Assembly: GCA_023460535.1 (NCBI GenBank)
Contig: JAEWPV010000018.1
Span: 7,608-71,607, forward strand
DNA length: 64,000 bases
Reading direction: 5' to 3'
Origin: Bacillota bacterium
Lineage (GTDB): Bacteria; Bacillota; Clostridia; Oscillospirales; Ruminococcaceae
This document shows positions 25,267 to 33,482 of the stretch, in pieces (positions within the stretch are counted from its first letter, which is position 1; every line of letters starts with the position of its first letter). A program made the translations under genes and the position numbers. The notes beneath the pieces were generated by a model. That model saw nothing but the letters and a program-made list of their open reading frames with translations, searched no databases and was not told the origin of the DNA.

Positions 25267-26674
25267 AAGATGGATGGCGCTTTTTACAGGCGTGTTAATT
25301 ATAGCCACAATGATTTTGTCTTCAATTCCGGTTTATGCGGAATTGGGTAGTCTTATAGGTGATTCCGCTTATATTGAGAAGGTGACAGTACCACTCACAA
25401 AAAATGCGGAAGGATTATATGATATCACTGTGCGTTTTGTCGGATATGACGACGAGTATAATGGTTCAGTCGCTATTATAGCACCTTGTAGTGTAACCCC
25501 AAAAGATGTTAACGGAATGACAGCTAGTATTGGCGACAAAGTACTTGATAGTAAGGATGTAACAGATATAAATGGCAACCCAAGAACTGTTTGTCGCTTT
25601 GAAATAAAGTTCTACAATTTAGTAGTTCCTTTTGGAAGTAACTCATTTTCTATGACGGTTACAAGAAGTGACGGTAAAATAGTTTATTTTGCAAAAGAAT
25701 TTGATTATTTGGGCAGTAATGGCAACTCCAGCAGCGGAGGGCTAAATCCTGGAACAAATGACGGTGGTGCTGACGAAAATGACAAAGAGACCCCTATCGC
25801 GTCTCTCAAACCCCACCTGATTGTGGATAGCTACTCTTACGGAGAGGCGGTGGCGGGCAAGGATGTGCCCGTGACCTTTACACTAAAAAACACCAGCGCA
25901 AACAGGGTTATCCGCAACGTGGTGTTAACCGTGAAGGCTTCGGGCGACCTGCGCATTAAAAGTGCGTCCGACACCATCTTTGTCGACAGCATTCTCCCCG
26001 GCAAGACCATCACCAAATCGATGAACTTCTTCCTCGGTGCCGGAGTAAAAACCGACGTGCAGGACATTTCCATCTCCTCCACCTTTGAGTATTTCGATAT
26101 TGAAGGGCGGGATGCCGTAGCGGGCGGCGACAACATCACCATCTCCATCCCCACCGATACGATAGAGCGGGTGCGTATCCAAAAGGCAGAGCTACCCGAA
26201 ATGCTCTACCCCGGCTCGGAGGAGGAGATTACCTATTCGGTAATCAACGCGGGCTTTAACACCCTGTATAACTGCGAGATTAAAGTGGTAGACGAAGAGG
26301 GCACCGAGTACGCATACGCCTATGTCGGCAGCTTGGATCCCTCTAAATCGGTCAGCGAAACCTACCTGCCTATCGTGTTTGACACCCCGGGCGAAAAGAA
26401 CCTGAAGTTTGTGTTTACATACGAAAACGAAAAGCTGCAAACAGGCGAGGTAACCCGCGACTTTAAAGCCAGCGTAATGGAGATGCCCATTTACGAAGAA
26501 CCGCCCATTAACCCGTTCCCCGAAGAACCAATGCCCGAAGAACCGCAGGGCATGGCACCTTGGTTGTTGTGGGTACTCATCGGCGGCGGCGTGCTGGTTG
26601 CCGTAATCGTAACGGTAGTGGTAATCAAGGCGGTTAAGAAAAAGAGGGGCGAGCTGGACGATGAGGATATTTGA
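25247..26674 (+). CDS. exported, membrane-anchored CARDB-like protein of the ABC module
   Basis: A 475-aa protein with a signal peptide (WMALFTGVLIIATMILSSIP, cut near VYAE), an N-terminal domain of unknown fold (about 35-160) and a Gly/Ser/Asn/Asp linker. One or two CARDB/COG1361-type beta domains follow (SYGEAVAGKDVPVTFTLKNT, ELPEMLYPGSEEEITYSVIN). After a Pro/Glu stretch comes a membrane helix (WLLWVLIGGGVLVAVIVTVV) and a basic-acidic tail. Such proteins partner MacB-like ABC systems. The first 170 codons are much AT-richer than the rest. GGGAGAGG lies 6 nt before the ATG at 25247; it overlaps both neighbours. Confidence 0.85.
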   Translation: MNRCKTKRWMALFTGVLIIATMILSSIPVYAELGSLIGDSAYIEKVTVPLTKNAEGLYDITVRFVGYDDEYNGSVAIIAPCSVTPKDVNGMTASIGDKVLDSKDVTDINGNPRTVCRFEIKFYNLVVPFGSNSFSMTVTRSDGKIVYFAKEFDYLGSNGNSSSGGLNPGTNDGGADENDKETPIASLKPHLIVDSYSYGEAVAGKDVPVTFTLKNTSANRVIRNVVLTVKASGDLRIKSASDTIFVDSILPGKTITKSMNFFLGAGVKTDVQDISISSTFEYFDIEGRDAVAGGDNITISIPTDTIERVRIQKAELPEMLYPGSEEEITYSVINAGFNTLYNCEIKVVDEEGTEYAYAYVGSLDPSKSVSETYLPIVFDTPGEKNLKFVFTYENEKLQTGEVTRDFKASVMEMPIYEEPPINPFPEEPMPEEPQGMAPWLLWVLIGGGVLVAVIVTVVVIKAVKKKRGELDDEDI

Positions 26675-28103
26675 CGTCATTGCCATGTGCTTTCGCAACC
26701 TGTTCCGCCGCAGGGTGCGCACGCTGCTCACCGTAACGGGTGTGGTTATCGGTACCTGTGCCATCATCGTTACCATCTCACTGGGTGTGGGCATGGACGC
26801 GGCGCAGACCGCCATGCTTGAAGAGATGATGGATTTAACCATTATTGAAGTGTATAATTTTGGGGGGAACCCAAACGATAAACAGCAAACAAAGCTGGAT
26901 GATGAGATGCTAAAAACCATCGCCAAGGCAGAGCATGTAGCCGCTGTTACCCCCATTTTTGACCTGTGGAGCGGGCAGATTAAGTTGTACTCGGGCAAGT
27001 ACGAGTATCAGGGCGGCTTAGTGGGTGTCTATCTTGATCAGATGCCAAACTTCGGTTACGAGACTACCCAAGGCAGTCTGCCAACCGAAAAGGACGGAAA
27101 ACAGGCAATCCTGTTCGGCGAGCAAGCGCCCTACCGGTTTTACAACCCCAAAAAACCCAACGACTACCGCTGGCCCGAGCCGGATGCTAACGGCGTCATA
27201 CTCGACCCATTTGTTGACCCCATAGAAGACCGCTTTATCATGACTGTGGTGCGCAATGACGAAAGTAAGGGTGGGTATTCATATTATGGCGGCGGCATGT
27301 CCATGTCCGTTATCGAGAGCTCGAACGGTAACGATAAGGATAAGGACGACAAGGACGACACGAAGAATCAAAAAAAATACGAATACCGCATGACCAACAC
27401 CGGTGTTCTAAAGGGTAATTATAAGGATTACCAGACAATGGGCTCTGTCTTTATTGACATTGAGTTTGCAATGGAACTAAACGCCCTGTACAACAAAGTT
27501 AACGGAATAAAAACCAACCCGAACGACGATACTGGCTACAACTACGCAAAGATTCGCGTAGACGACATGAACAAGGTTGGAGAGGTGGCAGACTATATCA
27601 AATCGCTGGGCTTTGATACCTACAGTGCGGATGATATCCGCGAGCCGATGCGCCAGCAAACCATGATAATTCAGATTATCCTTGGCAGTCTGGGCGGCAT
27701 TTCGCTGCTGGTTGCAGCACTTGGCATTGCCAACACCATGGTTATGTCTATCTACGAGCGCACCCGCGAAATTGGCGTGATGAAGGTGCTGGGCTGCAAG
27801 CTCTCCAACATCCGCTCCTTGTTTTTACTCGAAGCAGGCTCCATCGGGCTGATAGGCGGCGTGTTCGGGGTCGGCATCAGCTATCTGGGGTCGTTTATCC
27901 TCAACAACGTACTGGCGGGCTCGCTGATGGGTGGCATGGGGTACGGATATATGGGCGACACCTCGGTCAAAATCTCCATTATCCCGCTGTGGCTGGTGGG
28001 GCTTGGGCTGTCGTTTGCGCTGTTTGTCGGGTTGTTCTCCGGCTTTTACCCCGCCAACCGCGCGGTAAAAATCAGCGCCCTTGAGGCAATTAAGCACGAA
28101 TAA
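26661..28103 (+). CDS. MacB/FtsX-family ABC transporter permease
   Basis: A 480-aa permease with the usual layout. A first helix (RRVRTLLTVTGVVIGTCAII) is followed by a large extracytoplasmic MacB_PCD domain (about 50-330) and three C-terminal helices starting IIQIILGSLGGISLLVAALG, with YERTREIGVMKVLGCKLSNI. The outside domain carries a charged low-complexity insert NGNDKDKDDKDDTKNQKK (about 225-245) and Gly/Tyr/Met-rich loops. With the two genes before it, it forms a complete mechanotransmission-type ABC module. It overlaps the previous gene by 14 nt. The substrate or signal is unknown. Confidence 0.92.
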   Translation: MRIFDVIAMCFRNLFRRRVRTLLTVTGVVIGTCAIIVTISLGVGMDAAQTAMLEEMMDLTIIEVYNFGGNPNDKQQTKLDDEMLKTIAKAEHVAAVTPIFDLWSGQIKLYSGKYEYQGGLVGVYLDQMPNFGYETTQGSLPTEKDGKQAILFGEQAPYRFYNPKKPNDYRWPEPDANGVILDPFVDPIEDRFIMTVVRNDESKGGYSYYGGGMSMSVIESSNGNDKDKDDKDDTKNQKKYEYRMTNTGVLKGNYKDYQTMGSVFIDIEFAMELNALYNKVNGIKTNPNDDTGYNYAKIRVDDMNKVGEVADYIKSLGFDTYSADDIREPMRQQTMIIQIILGSLGGISLLVAALGIANTMVMSIYERTREIGVMKVLGCKLSNIRSLFLLEAGSIGLIGGVFGVGISYLGSFILNNVLAGSLMGGMGYGYMGDTSVKISIIPLWLVGLGLSFALFVGLFSGFYPANRAVKISALEAIKHE

Positions 28104-28135
28104 TCGATAAGACGAACTTCAACTGACTGATCATC

Positions 28136-28191
28136 AGGCTGCCGCGTGCGGTGTTTGGCTAAGCATGTCCAAACATCGTGCGGGGCAGCCT
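28136..28191 (+). terminator. terminator of the ABC module
   Basis: AGGCTGCC pairs with GGCAGCCT at the base and TGTTTGG with CCAAACA at the top, with an unpaired internal part. TTTACT follows. It lies 30 nt after the permease stop. Confidence 0.65.
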
Positions 28192-28244
28192 TTACTGTCT
28201 AGCTAATTAGCTATAATAAGATGTGTGATGTAAAGAAAAAAACC

Positions 28245-28273
28245 TTGACACCGGCGCGTTTTTGGGGTAGAAT
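28245..28273 (+). promoter_or_regulatory. promoter of ylxM-ffh operon
   Basis: TTGACA (28245-28250), a 17-bp spacer and TAGAAT (28268-28273). Confidence 0.75.
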
Positions 28274-28333
28274 CTGTAAAGACAGTTGCTTTACATTCGA
28301 CACAACCTGCTGTCTGCGAGGGGAGTGTTTGGT

Positions 28334-28696
28334 ATGCAGAAGAATCTGGAGATTTCGGTGCTGCTTGATTTTTACGGCGATGCGCTGACCCCAAAGCAGC
28401 GTGAGGTGATCGAGTTTTACTACAACGAAGATCTTTCGCTTGCCGAAATCGCGCAGATCGAAGGTATAACGCGTCAGGGCGTGCGCGACAGCATCAAGCG
28501 CGGCGAAAGCACGTTAACCGATCTCGAAGAAAAACTGGGGATTGCGGCGCGTTTTAAACGGGTGCAGGATGCACTCGGCGAGATTATGGAGTATGCAACG
28601 TATATCGGGCAGCATAATGCCCGGCACGGCAACTTTAAAGAGGTCGGTCAGGCGGCGGATAGAATCTGCACCCTTGCCCGTGACCTTGCGGAGTAG
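28334..28696 (+). CDS. ylxM: YlxM/p13-like DNA-binding protein, SRP associated
   Basis: A 120-aa helix-turn-helix protein of the sigma-region-4 type: LLDFYGDALTPKQREVIEFY, then YNEDLSLAEIAQIEGITRQG and VRDSIKRGESTL. It is the constant upstream partner of ffh in Bacillota and has been reported to bind SRP components in streptococci. ATG 28334 has GGGGAG about 9 nt upstream. Confidence 0.93.
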   Translation: MQKNLEISVLLDFYGDALTPKQREVIEFYYNEDLSLAEIAQIEGITRQGVRDSIKRGESTLTDLEEKLGIAARFKRVQDALGEIMEYATYIGQHNARHGNFKEVGQAADRICTLARDLAE

Positions 28697-28721
28697 CATA
28701 GATAGATGAGGTGAACCCACG

Positions 28722-30071
28722 TTGGCATTTGAGGGATTATCGGATAAACTCACCGCGGCATTCAAACGGCTGCGTTCTAAGGGCAAGCTATCAGAGACGG
28801 ACATCAAGGAAGCGATGCGCGAGGTGCGCCTTGCGTTGCTTGAAGCCGATGTCAGTTACAAGGTGGCGAAGGATTTTGTGGCAACGGTAAGCGAACGCGC
28901 CGTCGGTGCGCAGGTGCTCGAAAGCTTAACCCCCGCGCAGCAGGTTATAAAAATAGTAAACGAAGAGCTTACCGCCTTAATGGGCGGCGGCGAGGCAAGG
29001 CTAAAAACCGCGAAACGCCCGCCCAGTGTGGTTATGATGTGCGGCTTGCAGGGTGCGGGTAAAACCACGCACAGCGCAAAGCTTGCAAAGCTGTTAAAGA
29101 AGCAGGGGCACCGTCCGCTGCTCGTGGCGTGCGACATTTACCGCCCCGCCGCGATCGACCAGTTGAAGGTCGTGGGCGAAAAGGCAGGTGTACCGGTGTT
29201 TGAGATGGGAACCGAAAAGCCGGTTGCCATTGCAAAAAAGGCGCTCTCTCACGCGCGGGACTACGGCAACGATTATGTGATTTTAGATACCGCCGGTCGC
29301 CTTCACATCGACGAGAAGCTGATGGGCGAGCTTTCGGACATTAAAAAAGCGGTGGAACCCACCGATATCCTGTTGGTAATCGACTCGATGACAGGACAAG
29401 ATGCCGTTAACGTCGCCAAATCCTTCGACGACACACTGGGGATTGATGGCGTCATCTTAACAAAGCTCGACGGCGATACCCGCGGCGGCGCGGCGCTCTC
29501 GGTCAAGGCAGTAACCGGCAAGCCCGTGATGTTTGCGGGCACCGGCGAAAAGCTCGATGATATCGAGGCGTTTCATCCCGACCGCATGGCGTCAAGAATT
29601 TTGGGTATGGGCGATGTGCTCACACTCATCGAAAAGGCTTCCACCGAGGTTAGCGACAGAGACGCCGAAAAGATGGCGGATAAGCTAAAGAAAAACCAGT
29701 TTGATCTAAACGACCTGCGCGACCAGATGCAGCAGATGAAAAAGATGGGCTCAATGCAGCAGATGCTCGCGATGCTGCCCGGCGGAAACAAAATTTCGGC
29801 CGACGATATCGACGAAAGCCGTCTTGCCCGTGTAGAGGCGATTATCTCGTCTATGACGGCAAGAGAGCGCGAAAAGCCGTCGGTTATTAATCCGTCCCGC
29901 AAACGCCGCATCGCGGCGGGCAGCGGCACCACGGTGCAGGATGTGAACATGCTGCTTCGTCAATTCGAGCAGATGCAGAAGATGGTCAAGCAGTTCTCGC
30001 GCCCCGGCAAGCGCAAGGGTCAGTTCGGCGGCATGGGCGGCATGATGCCCGGCGGCGGATTCCCATTCTAG
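28722..30071 (+). CDS. ffh: signal recognition particle protein Ffh (SRP54)
   Basis: A 449-aa GTPase that binds signal sequences and brings ribosomes to the membrane with FtsY and 4.5S/6S-type SRP RNA. It has the N domain MAFEGLSDKLTAAFKRLRSK, the G domain with GLQGAGKTT, DIYRPAAIDQL, DTAGRLHID and TKLDGDTRGG, and a methionine-rich M domain (QMQQMKKMGSMQQMLAMLPG) ending in a Gly/Met-rich tail. TTG 28722 follows GAGGTGA by 8 nt. Confidence 0.97.
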   Translation: MAFEGLSDKLTAAFKRLRSKGKLSETDIKEAMREVRLALLEADVSYKVAKDFVATVSERAVGAQVLESLTPAQQVIKIVNEELTALMGGGEARLKTAKRPPSVVMMCGLQGAGKTTHSAKLAKLLKKQGHRPLLVACDIYRPAAIDQLKVVGEKAGVPVFEMGTEKPVAIAKKALSHARDYGNDYVILDTAGRLHIDEKLMGELSDIKKAVEPTDILLVIDSMTGQDAVNVAKSFDDTLGIDGVILTKLDGDTRGGAALSVKAVTGKPVMFAGTGEKLDDIEAFHPDRMASRILGMGDVLTLIEKASTEVSDRDAEKMADKLKKNQFDLNDLRDQMQQMKKMGSMQQMLAMLPGGNKISADDIDESRLARVEAIISSMTAREREKPSVINPSRKRRIAAGSGTTVQDVNMLLRQFEQMQKMVKQFSRPGKRKGQFGGMGGMMPGGGFPF

Positions 30072-30089
30072 CATAATACCAGGTTGGTC

Positions 30090-30107
30090 ACGCCGCAATG
30101 GCGGCGT
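30090..30107 (+). other. hairpin between ffh and rpsP
   Basis: ACGCCGC with GCGGCGT around AATG, with no T-run. It is probably an RNA processing or stability element within the operon. The role is inferred. Confidence 0.4.
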
Positions 30108-30150
30108 TCCACATATACTTTATGAATCGATTTTTTGGAGGAATTACACA

Positions 30151-30390
30151 ATGGCAGTTAAAATCAGACTTCGCAGAATGGGAGCAAAGAAGGCTCCGTT
30201 TTACCGCATAGTGGTTGCAGATTCCCGGTATCCCCGTGACGGCCGCTTTATCGAAGAGGTTGGCTACTACGATCCCACCAAGGAGCCCTCTGTCATCAAG
30301 GTTGACACCGAGAAGGTTGACCAGTGGATGAAGAACGGCGCACAGCCCACCGATACCGTCAAGGCGCTCCTGAAAAAGGTTGGCAAGTAA
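30151..30390 (+). CDS. rpsP: 30S ribosomal protein S16
   Basis: A 79-aa ribosomal protein beginning MAVKIRLRRMGAKKAPFYRI, with VVADSRYPRDGRFIEEVGYYDP, the S16 signature. S16 is needed for 30S assembly. GGAGG lies 10 nt before the ATG. The order ffh-rpsP-khpA-rimM-trmD is standard in Bacillota. Confidence 0.98.
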   Translation: MAVKIRLRRMGAKKAPFYRIVVADSRYPRDGRFIEEVGYYDPTKEPSVIKVDTEKVDQWMKNGAQPTDTVKALLKKVGK

Positions 30391-30451
30391 ATCCGTTTGG
30401 TATGCGATGTGCCGCCGCGATAATCCATCCCGGTGCGCAACGCATGTATTT

Positions 30452-30477
30452 GGCTTTACGCATGGTCATGTAAAGCC
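30452..30477 (+). other. hairpin between rpsP and khpA
   Basis: GGCTTTAC (30452-30459) with GTAAAGCC (30470-30477), 8 perfect bp around a 10-nt loop, no T-run. It could be an attenuator or a processing stem ahead of khpA. Confidence 0.4.
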
Positions 30478-30497
30478 GGAAAGGCAGGTCTGTTCGC

Positions 30498-30731
30498 ATG
30501 GAAAAACTGCTTATCACACTGGCCTCCGGGCTTGTAGAGGATAAATCCGCGGTCAGCGTTACGGTAGACGAGCCGGATGCTGAGGGCTTGGTGGTTTACC
30601 ACCTGCACGTCGGTCCCGAGGATATGGGACGCGTTATCGGCAAGCAGGGCAGAATTGCCAAGGCTATCCGCACCGTGATGCGCGCTTCGGCAAGCCGCAC
30701 GGGCGATAAGGTCGCGGTTGAGATCGACTAG
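30498..30731 (+). CDS. khpA: KH-domain RNA-binding protein KhpA
   Basis: A 77-aa single KH-domain protein with the GxxG loop VIGKQGRIAKAIRTVM. KhpA pairs with KhpB (Jag/EloR) and affects RNA fate and cell elongation in Gram-positive bacteria. The position between rpsP and rimM is the usual one. Confidence 0.95.
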   Translation: MEKLLITLASGLVEDKSAVSVTVDEPDAEGLVVYHLHVGPEDMGRVIGKQGRIAKAIRTVMRASASRTGDKVAVEID

Positions 30732-30885
30732 CGCGTCGCAGACATACTGTCATGCCCATCTGTGTACGCGCGGGTGGGTTGCACATACGGGGGAGGCGGG
30801 GCGCTTTCCCCGTGCTTTGCGTGGCGCAAATACCACGGACGATTAACCGAAAAGGATGGCGGGGTACTGCCTCGGAATGAATGCG

Positions 30886-31401
30886 ATGAAAAAACAGTTT
30901 TTGGAGTGCGGCGAGGTGGTTTCCACCCATGGTATCATAGGTGAGGTACGCGTCTACCCATGGTGCGACAGCCCAGAGTTCTTGGTGTCCCTCAAAAGGG
31001 TGTACCTAAAAAAGGGCGAGCAGCTGCTTACCGTAGAGCGCGCGCGGGCGCATAAGAATATTGTCATCTTAAAGCTTGCGGGTATCGACACCATAGAGCA
31101 GGCAGCGCAGCTTCGCAAAAAGACGCTATACCTCAACCGAGACGATGCAAAGCTTGGCAAGGACGAGTTCTTTGTGCAGGACATTATCGGCGCAAAGGTA
31201 GTCGACGCCGATACTGCCGAGGAGTACGGCGTGTTGACCGACGTAATGCAGACAGGTGCCAACGATGTGTATGTAATCAAACACGGCAGCGAGGAGCATC
31301 TGATACCCGCCATTCCGCAGGTAATTATTCACACAGACCCCGACGCCGGAGTGATTACAATCCGCCCCATTCCCGGGCTGTTTCATCCGGAAGAAGAATA
31401 A
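30886..31401 (+). CDS. rimM: ribosome maturation factor RimM
   Basis: A 171-aa protein that helps mature the 30S head and binds S19. It has an N-terminal beta-barrel (ECGEVVSTHGIIGEVRVYPW) and a C-terminal PRC barrel (DEFFVQDIIGAKVVDADTAE, LIPAIPQVI). ATG 30886 is chosen because the N-terminus then matches relatives; the ribosome site is weak, and ATG 30877 or 30856 are in frame. Confidence 0.95.
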   Translation: MKKQFLECGEVVSTHGIIGEVRVYPWCDSPEFLVSLKRVYLKKGEQLLTVERARAHKNIVILKLAGIDTIEQAAQLRKKTLYLNRDDAKLGKDEFFVQDIIGAKVVDADTAEEYGVLTDVMQTGANDVYVIKHGSEEHLIPAIPQVIIHTDPDAGVITIRPIPGLFHPEEE

Positions 31402-31421
31402 AGGATGGTGAACCCAGAAAT

Positions 31422-32165
31422 ATGCGCTTTGATCTTGCCACGCTGTTTCCCGCCATGTGTGAAACGGTGGTAAACGAGAGCATCACAGGTCGTGCCATCC
31501 GCTCGGGCGCGATAGAATGCCATTGCCACGATATTCGCGACTACACGCAGGACAAGCACCGCAGGGTGGACGATTCTCCCTACGGGGGCGGTATGGGCAT
31601 GCTCATGCAGGCAGAGCCGATTTATCGCTGCTATCTTGCCGTTTGCGACCGTCTGCCCCAAAAGCCGTATGTCATCTATATGTCCCCGCAGGGCAGACCC
31701 TTGACACAGCAGCGCGCTGTGGAGCTGTCGCGCATGGATTGCTCGCTGTTTATCCTGTGTGGTCACTACGAGGGCGTGGACCAACGCATTATTGACAAGA
31801 TTGTGGACGAGGAGATATCCATAGGCGATTATGTGCTTACAGGCGGCGAGCTGCCGGCACTTGTACTGGTAGACGCGGTGGCGCGTATGTGTGACGGCGT
31901 GCTGACAAACGATGAGTGCTTCGAGCGCGAAAGCCACTACGCGGGGCTGCTTGAGTACCCGCAGTACACCCGCCCGCCCCAGTGGGAGGGCATGACGGTG
32001 CCCGACGTGCTGATATCGGGGCATCATGCCAAAATCGAGCGTTGGCGGCGCGAGAGAATGCTCGAAAACACCTACAACAAGCGGCGGGATATGCTAGACA
32101 CGGCGCAGCTTGACAAACACGACATCGCGTTTATCAAATCGCTTTCTCAGCGGGATGAGGGATAG
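31422..32165 (+). CDS. trmD: tRNA (guanine37-N1)-methyltransferase TrmD
   Basis: A 247-aa SPOUT methyltransferase that makes m1G37 and prevents frameshifting. It has MRFDLATLFP, the DDSPYGGGMGMLMQAEPIY loop, LCGHYEGVDQRI, and SIGDYVLTGGELPALVLVDA with the trefoil-knot SAM site. It lies 20 nt after rimM. rplS, which often follows trmD, is not here; a DUF554 gene takes its place. Confidence 0.97.
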   Translation: MRFDLATLFPAMCETVVNESITGRAIRSGAIECHCHDIRDYTQDKHRRVDDSPYGGGMGMLMQAEPIYRCYLAVCDRLPQKPYVIYMSPQGRPLTQQRAVELSRMDCSLFILCGHYEGVDQRIIDKIVDEEISIGDYVLTGGELPALVLVDAVARMCDGVLTNDECFERESHYAGLLEYPQYTRPPQWEGMTVPDVLISGHHAKIERWRRERMLENTYNKRRDMLDTAQLDKHDIAFIKSLSQRDEG

Positions 32166-32233
32166 CGCCATTTGATATGATACTGGAACGCCGCACATCT
32201 TTTTGGCGGCACAGGGGAAAGGTTTGAACGACT

Positions 32234-32959
32234 ATGATAGGGACATTGGTTAACGCAGCCGCCGTCATTGTGGGTTCACTGGTTGGGCTGCTGCTTAAAA
32301 AGGGCATACCGCAGCGTATCAGCGAGAGCATACAGGTAGCGGTGGGGCTTGCGGTAATGGTTGTGGGTATTTCGGGCGTATTAACCTCCATGGTCACCGT
32401 GGGGGACAACGGCAGAATAACCACAGACGGCGCGATGCTGTTGATTATCAGCCTGGTTGTCGGCACCGTAATCGGCGAAGGCTTTCGGCTGGAGGAGCGT
32501 CTGACTGACGCTGGGCTTCGGCTGGAGAAGAAGATTGGCAGCGAGGGCTTTTCCAAGGGGTTAATCGCTGCCTCCATGCTGTACTGCGTTGGGGCGATGT
32601 CGATAGTCGGCTCGTTTAACGACGCGCTGCTCGGAGACCGCACCATCTTGTACATAAAAAGTGCGCTCGATGGCATCAGCGCCGTGGTGCTAACCGCGAC
32701 ATTGGGTATCGGCGTGTTGTTCTCGTTTATCCCCGTGTTGTTGTACCAAGGCGCAATCAGTTTGGGCGCCGGCGCGCTGACCGGCTTTTTCACCGAGCCG
32801 GTTATTAACTCGATGTGCCTTGTGGGGTTTGCCATCGTCATCTGCATCGGAATAAACCTGATGAAAATCGGTAAAATACGAACGATAGGAATGCTGCCGT
32901 CGTTGCTCATACCAATACTATATAACTTGCTGATAATGTTGAAAAATATGTGGGTATAA
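32234..32959 (+). CDS. DUF554 family membrane protein
   Basis: A 241-aa protein with about seven membrane helices, beginning MIGTLVNAAAVIVGSLVGLL and containing MLYCVGAMSIVGSFNDALLG, the conserved centre of DUF554 (YdfK-like). Some members are suspected transporters; nothing specific can be said. An AAAGG site precedes the ATG. Confidence 0.88.
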   Translation: MIGTLVNAAAVIVGSLVGLLLKKGIPQRISESIQVAVGLAVMVVGISGVLTSMVTVGDNGRITTDGAMLLIISLVVGTVIGEGFRLEERLTDAGLRLEKKIGSEGFSKGLIAASMLYCVGAMSIVGSFNDALLGDRTILYIKSALDGISAVVLTATLGIGVLFSFIPVLLYQGAISLGAGALTGFFTEPVINSMCLVGFAIVICIGINLMKIGKIRTIGMLPSLLIPILYNLLIMLKNMWV

Positions 32960-33045
32960 TGCACAAGTAATAGGGGTAGCGTGTATCGGTTTATTGGAAG
33001 ACACGCAGAATTTACACGCCAATTCGCCTTAATCCGGGTTTTTCG

Positions 33046-33073
33046 TTGACGCATAAGACAATTATGCTATAAT
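33046..33073 (+). promoter_or_regulatory. promoter of the HPr gene
   Basis: TTGACG (33046-33051), a 16-bp spacer and TATAAT (33068-33073), about 58 nt before the ATG. Confidence 0.75.
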
Positions 33074-33130
33074 ATATATTGCATAAGGTCGTCGTTATAA
33101 AGAAATATCGCCGCAAGAGAGGAAAAGCTT

Positions 33131-33394
33131 ATGTTTGTAAAAGATGTAACTGTCCAGAATCAGGTTGGTTTGCATGCACGTCCTGCTACGTTTTTTATAC
33201 AAAAGGCAAATGAGTACAAGTCTTCTATCTGGGTAGAGAAGGAAGAGCGCAGGGTTAACGCGAAGAGCCTGTTGGGTGTACTTTCTTTGGGCATTGTCGG
33301 AGGAACTACCATCCGAATTATCGCAGACGGCGCTGATGAACAACAGGCTGCCGAGGGTCTGTTCAAGCTTGTTGAATCCGGTTTTGCAGAGTAA
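33131..33394 (+). CDS. ptsH: HPr family phosphocarrier protein
   Basis: An 87-aa protein with GLHARPA holding the PTS phosphorylation site His15, and VNAKSLLGVLSLGI with the regulatory Ser46. Both sites together are typical of the HPr of Bacillota, which passes phosphate to sugar permeases and, when phosphorylated on Ser46, takes part in catabolite repression through CcpA. It is monocistronic, with its own promoter and terminator. No ptsI follows. A Crh-type or second HPr-like paralogue cannot be excluded, though Crh usually lacks the His. Confidence 0.9.
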   Translation: MFVKDVTVQNQVGLHARPATFFIQKANEYKSSIWVEKEERRVNAKSLLGVLSLGIVGGTTIRIIADGADEQQAAEGLFKLVESGFAE

Positions 33395-33411
33395 TACATT
33401 GTTTACTTAAG

Positions 33412-33443
33412 CGCGTCGCCTATTTTTCGGCGGCGCGTTTTTT
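33412..33443 (+). terminator. intrinsic terminator of the HPr gene
   Basis: CGCGTCGCC with GGCGGCGCG (one G-T pair) around an 8-nt loop, then TTTTTT. Confidence 0.88.
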
Positions 33444-33482
33444 CTTGTTGTTGGCGTACCTATTTTGATGGATATGGGATGA

